Origin: Albula goreensis
Lineage: Eukaryota; Chordata; Actinopteri; Albuliformes; Albulidae
DNA length: 64,000 nt
Direction: 5' to 3'
NCBI GenBank assembly: GCA_022829145.1
Contig: CM040755.1
Coordinates: 15,826,063-15,890,062 of the forward strand
In this document: positions 54,401-64,000 of the stretch, one piece after another
How the letters are laid out: every line of letters begins with the position of its first letter
Position numbering within the stretch: the first letter of the stretch is position 1
Position numbers and translations under genes: made by a program
The notes under the pieces: model-generated
Database searches by the model: none
What the model was told of the DNA's origin: nothing
What the model saw: the letters and a program-made list of their open reading frames with translations, nothing else

Positions 54401-56453
54401 TGCTGGGTCTGGTCGAAGTAGTACTTGTCAAAGGTCTTTATCCAGCCTGCAGAGCATATAGGCGTTTCAATGAAGTCATTCCGCAACATCCTACTTTTGT
54501 AGGATGTTGCGGAGATCCCCTCATGCCATGCACTTCCATTTCCGCCAAAACTTTAAGGTTGAGACAATTCACAATTACCCTCTGAGCTGTTGTACCCTGT
54601 CCTGCTGAAGAAGTGAAACACTAGATAGCATAAAATAAAGATGTCAATGGTGCCACTCTCCATTAGTCTCATAGTGACAGGCAAAAACATTTTTACAGCA
54701 CAGGAACCATTTTAAAAAGCCAGACAAAGGGCCAGAACCTGATAGTCACGACCATCCCCTTTTGGCACAGGTAATGCCTAAAGGCCTTAACTGTAATAAA
54801 AGCACAGGCTGAACAAGCTACAAGGGAGAGGGCTGAAAAACACTGCTTTTCTGTCCAAGACAAGACAGAACAGAAGGGCAAAGTGTCACCCACCAGCTCA
54901 CACACCACTGAGCTTAAGGGTCAGATATCCCTGACAGAACTGACACCCCACAGTACAGAAATACTAAAAAAAATAAAACCAAGAGCTCCATATTTCGAAA
55001 AACACCTTTCAATGCTGGAAAAACACATTTGCTGTGTTTGATTGACCTACTTTATGTTAAGTATGTCTGTAACATATATTCCATTACAGCTTTTAAAATA
55101 GAAAGACAATAGCTCTGGAGACAAAGAGGCAATTACATATTTCTTCCATTATCATCTTTTTTGTTTCAGGTAACCAAAAAATTGCTCGGAACTTTGTCAC
55201 CACACTTTTGACATGCGAGGCCTACAAAGACAGAATGTTCAATCAATTCACTTTATTCCCCTCTCTGAATTTTACAGGCAATAATACAAAGAGCTCCACC
55301 CACCTGGATCATTGTGGGAGTGTGGGACCACAAACACATGCAGTGGCTCACTGTCCCACTCGCCTGGCTCGTAGGTGATCTCAAAGCCTTGTTTCCACAC
55401 TCCACCGTCCACGTTGTCAAAATTCAGCAAGGAATACACGTCCAGCATCTGAGAGTATGACCCGCAGAGATTTACTGCTCATGTCATTTTTTGTTATTTT
55501 ATTGCCATCATAATGACATCATTTTTGAGTACATCAGAGGAAGCTTAGCTCTATTTTTAATTCAGTAAAATCTGTGTAGTACAATTATTTGCATCTTCAT
55601 TAGCACATGAAGAATCATGTGAAACACACTGTCAATTAAACTAACAAGAGGGTCCCTTAGTCACCATCTTAGCTGAATGACTCACCTGCAGGTCGGTCTG
55701 ACTACGCCTGCTCTGAGCAAACTGGCAGTCCTGTGGCAGAACAGACAGGAAGGTGGGGCGTCCGTCAAATGGCAACACCCAGGAGCCATTGGCGCTACGG
55801 AAGGGCAGCAGGCCGCTGGGAGCGACTGCGCCATTGTCGGTCAACTCCAGCACAGAGTCTTTGATATGGCTGATGATCTGGTGATTCTCCTCCAAGAGCT
55901 GCTCAAGTTGCTCAATGCGGTTCTGCAACACGGAGATCTGGCTCTGAAACCACATAGTCACAAACACAGCTCAAAGTTCAGGTTTGGTTAGCCTGCTCAA
56001 TGGGCCCCAATGCACATCTATGACTTTGAGCCATCTAGCATCGATTATCTTGCAAGACCATTAAACATTTAAGCCTGGACTATATTTAGGACAAAATGCA
56101 AGCACATTTCAAAATGTACAATTAAAAATCAGTAGGAATACATTAAATGATATATCCATGGCATACCACATTCCTATGGTTATATCATTTAAGTTCATTG
56201 TCTCAGTATTCTGCCAATGACAAAGTTCTAGAAATATCTACTGTGGGAGCAAAGTTGCAGAAGTGCACTTTCAATGCAGCATGCACCTAATCTCTGCCAG
56301 TGGGGTAGGCGACCCTCTTACCCTGGGGAAGTTGCCAGCACTCTGTCGCCGAGCCGGGTCATGCTGGACACGATCCAGCATCAGATAAAGCGAGAAGACG
56401 GCCACACAGAATATGGCCCCACCACACACCGTCACTTGTTTCTTCAGCTTCAT
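44291..56453 (-). CDS. man2a2: Alpha-mannosidase IIx (MAN2A2), complete (22 coding exons, 1150 aa)
   Basis: Golgi alpha-mannosidase II/IIx (GH38) removes the alpha-1,3 and alpha-1,6 mannoses of GlcNAcMan5GlcNAc2, committing N-glycans to complex forms. Exons in transcript order: 56453-56322, 55943-55686, 55448-55304, 54446-54275, 53886-53759, 53663-53490, 53375-53189, 52985-52808, 52048-51846, 51726-51544, 51434-51320, 51150-51083, 50568-50403, 50125-49889, 48118-47996, 47897-47783, 47657-47524, 47411-47270, 47083-46950, 45030-44836, 44656-44546, 44443-44291. The sum is 3453 nt, 1150 aa plus stop, the length of human MAN2A2, and all junctions are GT-AG with matching phases. The start [11 protein letters not shown] matches the human IIx start exactly, favouring MAN2A2 over MAN2A1, and it has A at -3. 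No breaks or missing key residues were found. The gene converges with fes. Confidence 0.97.
45031..46949 (-). other. man2a2 intron 19 (between exons 46950-47083 and 44836-45030)
   Basis: 1.9-kb intron holding the foldback element. Elsewhere nothing recognisable. The open frame that continues exon 19 past its donor to about 46800 is intron read-through, not conserved sequence. Confidence 0.7.
45190..45388. mobile_element. Foldback / MITE-like element with about 80-nt inverted arms in man2a2 intron
   Basis: Arm 45190-45269 and the reverse complement of arm 45307-45388 match over about 80 nt with a small number of substitutions and short gaps; the best block is CAGCCCTTTCCTATGGCATAAT. The spacer is 37 nt. 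It has no coding content. It fits a nearly palindromic miniature inverted-repeat element; no clear target duplication was found, so the superfamily is open. Confidence 0.85.
48119..49888 (-). other. man2a2 intron 14, no gene recognised
   Basis: 1.77-kb AT-rich intron. It contains a possible SINE fragment at about 49685-49737 and otherwise AT-rich sequence without definable elements. Confidence 0.6.
49685..49737 (-). mobile_element. Possible tRNA-derived SINE head fragment
   Basis: On the minus strand it reads GGCCTCTGGGTGGCTCACAG, then GATAGATTGTTGCCTGCAAG and CCCTGAGGTC, resembling a tRNA-derived SINE head. It is too short and diverged to place in a family. Confidence 0.35.
51544..54446 (-). 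CDS. man2a2: man2a2 exons 4-10: GH38 catalytic domain
   Basis: Contains [39 protein letters not shown], the nucleophile Asp289 in [20 protein letters not shown] (Drosophila Asp204), [58 protein letters not shown] and the zinc ligand His569 in [16 protein letters not shown] (Drosophila His471). All zinc and catalytic residues known for the family are present. Confidence 0.96.
54190..54211 (+). repeat. 22-nt poly-A run in man2a2 intron
   Basis: Homopolymer about 64 nt downstream of man2a2 exon 4 in transcript direction. No associated element was recognised. Confidence 0.85.
54481..54512. repeat. 14-bp perfect hairpin near the man2a2 exon 4 acceptor
   Basis: CCGCAACATCCTAC (54481-54494) and GTAGGATGTTGCGG (54499-54512) are exact reverse complements around TTTT. 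The hairpin ends about 35 nt upstream, in transcript direction, of exon 4 (start 54446), in the region where a branch point would lie. Confidence 0.9.
54513..55303 (-). other. man2a2 intron 3, no element recognised
   Basis: AT-rich intron sequence without coding potential or recognisable repeats beyond the hairpin at its 3' end. Confidence 0.6.
55304..56453 (-). CDS. man2a2: man2a2 exons 1-3: cytosolic tail, signal anchor, stem, start of GH38
   Basis: Residues 1-5 are the cytosolic tail, and about 6-27 ([20 protein letters not shown]) the type II membrane anchor. Exon 2 codes the stem with a coiled coil ([20 protein letters not shown]) and an N-glycosylation site (NGS). Exon 3 ends within the zinc-site motif VPHSHNDP (residues 171-178); His175 and Asp177 correspond to zinc ligands His90 and Asp92 of Drosophila mannosidase II. 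Confidence 0.95.
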
Positions 56454-58369
56454 TTTGCAGCCCCTTGGATCGTGACATGCACTTGCCACCTGCCCTTTTT
56501 AGGGATGTTGCTGGAAAACTATAATATAAAAAACTTGCAGGAACTTCTGTTTTGTCCCAGATAGAAATGTCTTTGGTAAAGATACTACGGCAATTCCATA
56601 AGAGAGCCTGTCCACAACATCAGTGACGGTGTTTTTCCATAGCAGCTACCCATCAACTCAAGGCCACTAAAGTGTATGGAAAATGAGTTCTTAAAGAGAA
56701 ACTGGCAAGCTGTCCTTCAGCAGCAGCCAGACTGCAGCCTCATCACTGTGGCTCTTATATTTGACCATTCAAAACTTGCCAGCCAGGGAAAACAGGCTTC
56801 AAACAGAGTGGCTCGGACAGGGAGCCTATTGTCCCCGCAGCATGGTTTCTGCCAGATCAGTCCAACTTGCAAGTCTGTGTCTAATCCTCCTGCGCATCTA
56901 AAGTTCCTGTTCTCTTGGCCCGCTGTTGAGGTGAAGCCATGACCGTGAATGTGGCATTTTATGCAAGGCTGAATGTGAAATTATTTTACTATTGATTGGC
57001 AGCTCTTTATTTAGCATTTCCTCAGCTGTCGAGGCTCTGGAGCTTCAGCTGTGTTGGTTCTCACTGGGCCTTGCCGTTTTTGCATTGCACAGACGTTCAC
57101 TCATTCTCTGAAAAACATTTTGCATTTTTTCCAAATGAGACTCACTAGGGTAGTCTTGAAGTGTTTCTGCTTCTTTCCTCAGATTAAGTGTGAATCTGAG
57201 GCACAGGTTAATCTCAGTTTAATGAGACATGGTAAAGAGGACCAGTCTTTTTAGGCGTACAATCCTTTGTGCCCCAGAAAGAAAATGGTTGTAGGGGACG
57301 AGGCAATGACAGAGAATTGCAATGCAGAAAATATTACAACTGTTAGGGGCAATCCAACAAGCTGTGTACAATGGCCTGGATTTTGCTGTGTTCAGTCAAA
57401 CAGGTGCTGTTCCTTGCCACTGAGAATAAATCCAGTAGGATCTTAATCCTATCAATTCACAGTCTGTCACTGCCTTAGTTTTACAGGAGGATTTTGTATA
57501 GTAAACCCCCACTTATGGCTGCTTGGTCTTGTAGTCCAGTAAACAACTAACTGTGCTCTATTTCTGACACAAAAAATGTTTCCTAAGCCCTCTGCCCTCT
57601 GTGACTCTCTGAACACAGTCCAATCAATGCAAAACCATAATAAAAAATGGTAATACTTCACTTCATATTTAAAAATAATTGCTGTTCTTTCTTTTCCTAA
57701 TATCTGGATTAGTTCTTCTCCAACAGACTCCCTTTCTCCACCTAACTCTGTTCATCAACATCAAAGCTATTGTGTAAAGATAAATTTGAGTCAGTCTTTA
57801 ATCAGCATTTCCCCCAATGCATGGACTGGTAGTCTTTATGGCAGAAAAACACAAATGGGTACCAAATAATAAAACATCCTGCCATAGATTTGTTATGTGC
57901 TACAAGGATGGAGCTCCTGCACAGAGGGTGTTAATGAACTCAATGTTAGTAGCTGGTACAATTTCCAAACTTCCTTTTAAAAATGGCCAGCTATATGAGA
58001 CAGACTTATCTCATCGGTGTCCATGTCTTTCTTCTTTCAAATTGTCTGAAGCTACCTCTGTAGTTCTGTAACCTTTGTGCACCTGTAAATCAAAACAAGT
58101 GTGGTTATTTGATATAGAATTACACATTAATATGTAAGAAACTGTTTAAGAAAATAAATTGCATTATTATTAATGTTTGTATTAATTTGCTAGCACCTTC
58201 CTGAACATTCCTCCAAGTTCAAACTATGTTTCACACAATTATTTAAACCCGTTAATAAAAGCATGTACACGGGGCATTAATCTCACAATTTCAGCACAAT
58301 ATGTTGCCTTAAGATTACAGAAAAATATGCAATGAACTACTTAGCTTGTAAATGCATTGGGATGCAGTC
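56454..58369 (-). other. man2a2 upstream region (5' UTR or first intron)
   Basis: No coding exon recognised. The 5' UTR of man2a2 lies at least partly here; the context of the start (GCTGCAAAATGA) is favourable. The rest is ordinary non-coding sequence. Confidence 0.5.
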
Positions 58370-59130
58370 TGTTAGCGGTCATCTATCACATCACATGTTA
58401 TACAGCTACCGTTAGCTTAGTTAACATTAGGTAGCCCTCCAGAAATTCCACGCTTATTGTATTAGGTAGTTGACAAAACTCCTGATGTTGCAAATATTTG
58501 GCCACAGCTATGACACCTCAGTTTGTTTTGTTGTTGCAATACGACAGCGTGCTATTATTGTGGTGCTACGGGATAGCTTGCGAGACTCTGTCAATAGCCT
58601 AATAATTAGCTAATGTTTGTACTTTCTACTTTTCTGTCATGGTAGTTCTGTAACTATCTAACGTTAATCAGTGGTTGTCGTTACATAACAAAAATGAGAA
58701 ATTAAGGCAGAGATAAGCTCGAACGTATGGTTGCTCATATATTAGCTAGCTGGCTTAGTGTACTGTTACTCGTTTCAGTTCACATATCTAGCAAGAAAGC
58801 TGGCGCTGCTTCAACACATAGCTATTGTTAGCTAACTAGCGGGCTAGCTAGCTATTCGGTTTAGTATTGTTGCCTTGGTAGCCAGCTAGCTGGCAATCTT
58901 GCTGAACCCAGGAACTGTCCAGCGCTAGCTGCAGCTATCTATCCTCTTCGATATGCAACATTTCAGCTTGACGTGAGCAGTCAGCCTTATCAAGACCAAG
59001 ACATATTCTATTATTCAAAACAGAGCACAATTAGCGTGAGCTAATCAGCGTTAGCTATAATCTGTCTATTTTCGTCTTGTCATTTATCATTCTATTACCT
59101 TACCTAGCCAAGGCTAACTAGCTTGCTGCA
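58370..59130. other. TAGC/GCTA-word-rich block upstream of man2a2
   Basis: Very dense in AGCTAGC, GCTAGCTAGC, GTTAGCT and GCTAACTAGC words (for example around 58740-58900 and 59100-59160) without forming a simple tandem array. Such blocks often sit near fish promoters and first introns, but no function can be read from the sequence. Confidence 0.6.
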
Positions 59131-59272
59131 AGACGAAGCTAGCCTGCTAGCCAATCCTCTCTATTCTTCTCTCATTGACACTTGCTCACACATACTAAAT
59201 GTTACCGTGACTTCTATTAGCTATATAAATTCAGGCAGGAAAATGTCAAAACAAAGCAAGTTAGATTGCTAC

Positions 59273-59400
59273 CTGGTTCTCGCCAGCACCAGTAGAAAAA
59301 ATCAGCCAGCTAGAGCCTGGAAGAAATCCCCGGTAAACGAACACAGGTCACACAGCGGCTCTATGCAAACGCTCGGTCTGACCGTAGCGTAATTTCTTTG
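59273..59400 (-). promoter_or_regulatory. Possible first noncoding exon/promoter of man2a2
   Basis: On the minus strand CGAGAACCAG is followed by GTAGCA (donor GT at 59272-59271), preceded by a stretch with more CpG than its surroundings (CGTTTACCGG, GACCGAGCG, TACGCTACGG). This would suit a 5' noncoding exon of man2a2 starting near 59400. There is no protein evidence. Confidence 0.3.
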
Positions 59401-59699
59401 CTTCTGACTCCGTAGCTGTATGTACTGACTGCAAAGCCTTATGGGATACCGAGGGCATGCTGGTTGCGTCGATATTCAAGTGGGTTGACTGGCCATTCTC
59501 TCCCCTATTGCAATGCGCACTGTATTATGATTGGTGTATTATTTTCAAGTGTAACATATTTACCAATCAGAGAGGAATGCGCGTTAAATCCGAAGGCTGC
59601 ATCCAGGACACGCAGATTTCAGGAAGTATGCGCAAGGCATGTGCAAATTCTGAAGCGAAACTGCCCCAATGGGGTTGATGATTGGTTGGCCTAAGATTC

Positions 59700-62117
59700 A
59701 GTTCTGCGTTCTATTCTCAATGCAAATAACTCGAATGCACCCCATTTTAAATATTTTCAGGGATCAATGCTGGTAGTGCTGCTGCTAGACAGTGTGTTGC
59801 ATTGTATGAGTCTATGAGCAGTGAATATAAAGACGTCAAAATACAGCTAATCAGTGTTACAATGAAAATACAACTGAGGGGACAGTGGGCAATGAGGGGA
59901 TTGGAAGCCCCTGCAAAAACCCCCCTTAATTGCATTGATAACCCATCTCCATCCCCATGAAAGTATGAGTGCGACAGAGAATTTTTGTTCCATGATACAT
60001 CTTGCTAAATTTCAACTAATCAATCACTTTATATAAGTGCATTGACATAAGCACTGAGAATAACATATGTTCCACAGAGATCACAAAAATAACTTTAAAA
60101 ATGTAGAAAATATATCAAGTATAATAAAAAATGTGATGACAATACACTGAACAAAGAAAAAACAAGAATTTGACAAATTAATGATTAGGTATTTAATTAA
60201 AAATAATGAAGACATTTTTAAGAGGAGTACTTTCAGACTCTACAAATACTGCACATGAGCAAGCAAGACTGAGATTTAAAAGACTTAAAGACTGAGACAC
60301 TTTCAGCAAAAGAAAAATCGGACAATTGGTTCCTTCTTTGACCCCAAAATATAAATGCCCTCCAGTTTTTGTTCACAGCCTTTGGCAATCTAAGCTGTCA
60401 GGGGATGTACTGTGATCTGAAGAATAAATACAAGGGAAATAGGAGCTGTAGAAGCACCGTGAAGACAATCAAATACAAAGAGTCAGAGGGGGAAAATCCA
60501 GACGAAGTGACAGTAATGGAAAGCTTGTTCAAGTGATTTTGGGAGGAAGGGAAATATGGATACATGGATGGATCATTTTCTGAGGGAAAGGCATAATCTA
60601 AGAAATAAAAGCAGAATGCAAGACAGGTTTTTCTTCTGGAAAAGAGAGAAGAAAATCGCTAGGAAAATCGTTTCATTAGTAAGTAGGTCTAGGACTCGAC
60701 AATTTCCTGGATCTCTAGGCTGGTACTCCCATAGGAAACCCTGGTACATTTCCCTTCTGCATTGTTGCCAGTTGTGCCTGGTGAAGCACAGGTGTAGCTG
60801 TGTATTTTTCATATAACAAACAGTGAGGGATAATCACAACTTCAGGTAAGACAATCTCTTATCTTTTTAGACAAATCTATTCATTTTATGCATATTTGGA
60901 TTGCCATTTAGCTCTTATAACAGCTGTTATCTGATCTAAGGACTAAATAAATGTCTGACAAAACTAATCATGCCTGTGAATAAAGGTAACTCATATTTTT
61001 TTCTTAGTCTTGTCTTTTTTTTAAAAAACTAGAACAGGTATTTTATGATTCTTCAATGAATGGTAAACAAAACATTTCTATGTGACAGTATCTTATCATT
61101 TTAGATGCCAAGCATCAGCTCAAGAGCTTCTCCAAAGCATCAAAATGTTACCTGTCACTTATTTCAAATGGTCTCTTTAAAAAAAACAGCTTTAACGTGT
61201 ATTATGCAGCCCTTTTCTCTTTTCTGTTTTTGATGTGTAATAGGATGTTTAATGTAAATTCTACCAGCCACTGGTTTCCTAAAATATAATGAAAGTATAT
61301 TGTGAAGAGCTGAAAATACATATAGAATGTATGATAATGGCAGTAGTATTGGTTGGTGGTAATATCCATCATCGTTGACAATTACTGGAAGCTTAGAAGT
61401 AATATGAATAACAATTTTAGAGTAAGAAACCTTACCTATTGTATATTGGCATTCCTTGCTTTGTTTGTACAACTTTGCAAGTAATGTGGAGTGTATAGCA
61501 GGTGCTTACATATTGTACAAATTGTGTTTATGACAAACATAAAGTGAATATTAAACCTTCTGATAAAATTGATGATGCCAATCATTAAATTGACATGTAT
61601 GTTCTCATAGTATCATAATATCCATTTCATTTTCACTTTTTAAGTACATAGCATGAAATTACATTGGTTGTCTGTTTCACATGAAATCTCTGACATTTCT
61701 TGAAATTACTTATATCTAGTGTCTCATATATGTGGTAACAGATACATATTGGATGTTGTAGTTGCATTTTATACATACAGTTTCCTTTTCTGTGACTGGT
61801 TTGAAAATATAATATTCGTGCTTTTTTATGTCACACTGTTCTATTTACATTCTATTCATTCAATGCTTTCTATGTAAATTCATTCATGAAAATTACATTT
61901 GTTGCATAATATGGAATGCAATTGACAGGAGATTATTTTGACCAATCTAACCTCTCCAAGAGTATCCATTTATCAAACTTCAAATGTATAATAATACACA
62001 TTAATTGAGTGTGGCAAACTAAATTACACTAGTTTTTATGTAAGCCTGAATTACCAGTCACACAGCTCTTAATACTTTCTTCATCTTCCCCTTATTTGGT
62101 GTGCTCTCTTTCTTCAG
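59700..62117. other. Intergenic / first-intron region between man2a2 and the Shisa-like gene
   Basis: AT-rich; no coding exon was identified. A consensus donor CAG|GTAAGA lies at 60845/60846, but in the frame needed by the next exon there is a stop shortly before it and no ATG after, so at best it ends a noncoding exon. The signal-peptide exon of the Shisa-like gene was not found. Confidence 0.5.
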
Positions 62118-63257
62118 GTCATCTGCATCACATTGTTATGCTCTGTGAGGGATATTGGGATGCCCAAGGGGTTCACCACACTGGGTTCTACTGCCCCCGC
62201 CTCTCAGACACCCCTGAGCTATCCTACTGCTGCTGGCAAGGAGATGGCCTCAAACAGTGTTGCAACCAGTCACAGTTTCAAAGTATCATGAACATTAGCT
62301 TAATAGAAGACAGCCCAAGAGAGCTGGTTCACAGGTCAGTTACCTGTCACTTGAAACCTTTGAAAATGCTAAGAACCTTATTTGAGGTGCTAGATTGCTG
62401 TTGAAACAGATAATGATGCCGTTCATAAGACCATCTCAATAAACAATTGCTGCAATACACCTGCTTAAGGGGATATTTGAGTGAAGGCAAAAACTTCAAT
62501 AATTTATTAGCAAGCTGTCAGGCCTATTTTAGAAACAGATGTCACTGTTTTCGTTTAATTCTTACCAGGGCCTTGGGGGCCTTGTTAAAATGTGCAATGA
62601 GATTTTTATAAAATTTTGCAATTGTCCTTTGATAAGATTTACAATGATGCTGTAATTATGAATGGTGCATTGCATCATATGCATTTTGTTAGATTACATC
62701 ACTGGGAGGTGGACTTTTGCACAATATAAACAATATTTGCCAAATTTGCATAATATTGCCAAACATTAGGTAATGTAATTAAAATGCTTCAATCAATACA
62801 AATTGTTTGTGTTGGTTAAATTATCATTTTATTTAAAAAATATGATTGATCATAGCAAAGCATAGTGCTTTGATGGCAGATAAATGCTATATGGTGGTGC
62901 AGCATAATTCCAGTGAGTGATCATTGTGCCTTGTTGCCCAGCAGCAGACCTTTTGCCCTAGTGATCGTCCTCCTGTATGGCGCTATGGTGCTGGTAATGT
63001 TGGTGGTGGATTTCCTGTGGTTCTGCCGCGTGCGGGGGCTCACGGTGACAGCAGCTTTGAGGAAGTATATCACCTGCCCTCGATGGGTGATCAGTTTCCT
63101 ATTTCCCCATGACAACAAGCGACATGGATACCATAGGAACAGGGAATTAGCGCCTCTACAACGCAAGATCCCTCAAGGCTCTTCACATCTCCGAGGGCTC
63201 CTGCCACGAACAGAGCTCTCTCTCCGGGATCCTGAAGTGAGCAATAAAAGGGGATGA
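62118..63257 (+). CDS. Shisa-like transmembrane protein (SHISAL1-like), last two coding exons
   Basis: Exons 62118-62334 and 62942-63257 (stop TGA 63255-63257) join in phase 2. The first codes a Cys-rich ectodomain: LCEGYWDAQG, then HHTGFYCPRLSDTPELSYCC and QCCNQSQFQSIMN, which follows the SHISAL1 (KIAA1644) pattern HFGFHCPRLSD..LCC..KYCCNETEFQAVM. The second codes one membrane helix (FALVIVLLYGAMVLVMLVVDFLWF) and a basic cytosolic tail of about 80 residues. Shisa family proteins are single-pass and act in ER/receptor trafficking; the role of SHISAL1 itself is poorly known. The signal-peptide exon is missing from the model. Three AG acceptors in a row precede the second exon. It is divergent from man2a2 and may be a fish-specific paralogue; no symbol is assigned. 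Confidence 0.8.
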
Positions 63258-63703
63258 GAATGATGTAATGTGCATCGGCCATCCCCGTTTTCAAACACAC
63301 AGATGTAACGTACTAATCAGTTGCAATGTTGGTAATAATATAAATGTGCTATTTTTTTACATAAAGTGCTTCATAAGTAGACTGAAGCGTTATTGCTACT
63401 GTATGCAAACACATAATGTGTGCATCGAAAAGAATGTATAGAAAATGTTAGATCTCAGAATATATCGCCTATTGCAAACTGCTCATATTTTAAGACCCTG
63501 ATATTATTTGTCATTAAGTCATACGGGGTAACTCGTATTGCAGTTTTGTTGAAGACGATTTGTCAGAGGAATGCATCAAGTTAAATATGTAAGAATTGTG
63601 TTATGCGTGGTAAACATGATGTATTTAAATGAAACCTAAAAGTAACTAATGGTAGAGATATTTGTGTGTGATATCGGCGATGGTTGATAATCTACCAGAC
63701 TCA

Positions 63704-63709
63704 AATAAA
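63704..63709 (+). terminator. Poly(A) signal of the Shisa-like gene (AATAAA)
   Basis: Canonical AATAAA in CTCAAATAAAACAC, about 450 nt after the stop codon, with TGTGTAATATAC downstream. It is the first canonical hexamer after the stop in the 3' region; an earlier AATAAA at 63243 lies inside the coding sequence. Confidence 0.65.
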
Positions 63710-63739
63710 ACACTTACATTCCTGTGTAATATACTAAAG

Positions 63740-64000
63740 ACGTTCACTCCATATTCTCGCTGCCTTTTATGGTAATCAAACGCCTGGAAAAGGCGGTGCT
63801 TTGCAATATACGTCATCATAGGGCACCCATTTTCAGGAAGAAGGGGAGACTGTCAGCTAAGACGCCGTAATGATTTCAAATACATTCGGTCATACCAAAA
63901 TAACATCACGTAGCTAAATAGTTTCCTGTAAAACCAACGGTAATAAAATAAAGAAAAGGGTTTATTGGGGATAGTGTAGTGGAGGTGCAAACAACCAAAA
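63740..64000. other. Window edge, possible promoter or first exon of a following gene
   Basis: CpG-containing sequence with a CREB-type half site (TACGTCA at about 63810) in a GC-richer patch at 63780-63870. No coding sequence or splice site can be supported before the window ends. Confidence 0.25.

Noticed and set aside
60556..60845. Possible first coding exon of the Shisa-like gene
   Set aside because: Although it ends in a consensus donor, the required frame has a stop just before it and no ATG; the longer frame is basic and not signal-peptide-like.

Overview
The window looks like nuclear DNA of a ray-finned fish, most likely a teleost. Three vertebrate genes with GT-AG introns (furin, fes, man2a2) lie in the order FURIN-FES-MAN2A2 known from human 15q26.1, and a Shisa-like gene sits beyond them. 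The repeats (tRNA-derived SINEs resembling V-SINEs, a Tc1 transposase remnant, a hAT-type MITE, many TG/CT/poly-T tracts) also fit a fish. The species cannot be fixed from sequence alone. All exon models were built by hand from splice signals and family similarity.

Layout. (1) 1-19782 (+): the 3' part of furin, 10 coding exons that start at the catalytic-His exon and run to the stop; the N-terminal exons (signal peptide, prodomain, catalytic Asp) lie to the left of the window. (2) About 19783-27612: furin 3' UTR and intergenic DNA with a decayed Tc1-like transposase and a SINE. (3) 27613-42225 (+): complete fes, 18 coding exons joining in frame to 819 aa (F-BAR, coiled coil, SH2, tyrosine kinase). 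(4) 42226-44290: the two genes converge; poly(A) signals on opposite strands are about 140 bp apart. (5) 44291-56453 (-): complete man2a2, 22 coding exons joining in frame to 1150 aa (type II Golgi membrane GH38 mannosidase). (6) 56454-62117: man2a2 upstream region, with a TAGC/GCTA-word-rich block at about 58370-59130. (7) 62118-63257 (+): the last two coding exons of a SHISAL1-like transmembrane gene, with a poly(A) signal at 63704. (8) 63740-64000: no recognised gene, possibly the start of the next one.

Furin and alpha-mannosidase IIx both work in the Golgi/secretory pathway and Fes is a cytoplasmic tyrosine kinase. Their adjacency is old conserved synteny, not an operon. I found no convincing new multi-gene system. 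The most notable local features are a 17-bp duplication that doubles a fes splice donor, a 36-bp perfect inverted repeat with template-switch character in the same gene, a hAT MITE with recognisable ends and target-site duplication, an 80-bp foldback element in man2a2, a triple NAG acceptor in the Shisa-like gene, RGN in place of the mammalian RGD in the furin P domain, and the very close convergent ends of fes and man2a2.
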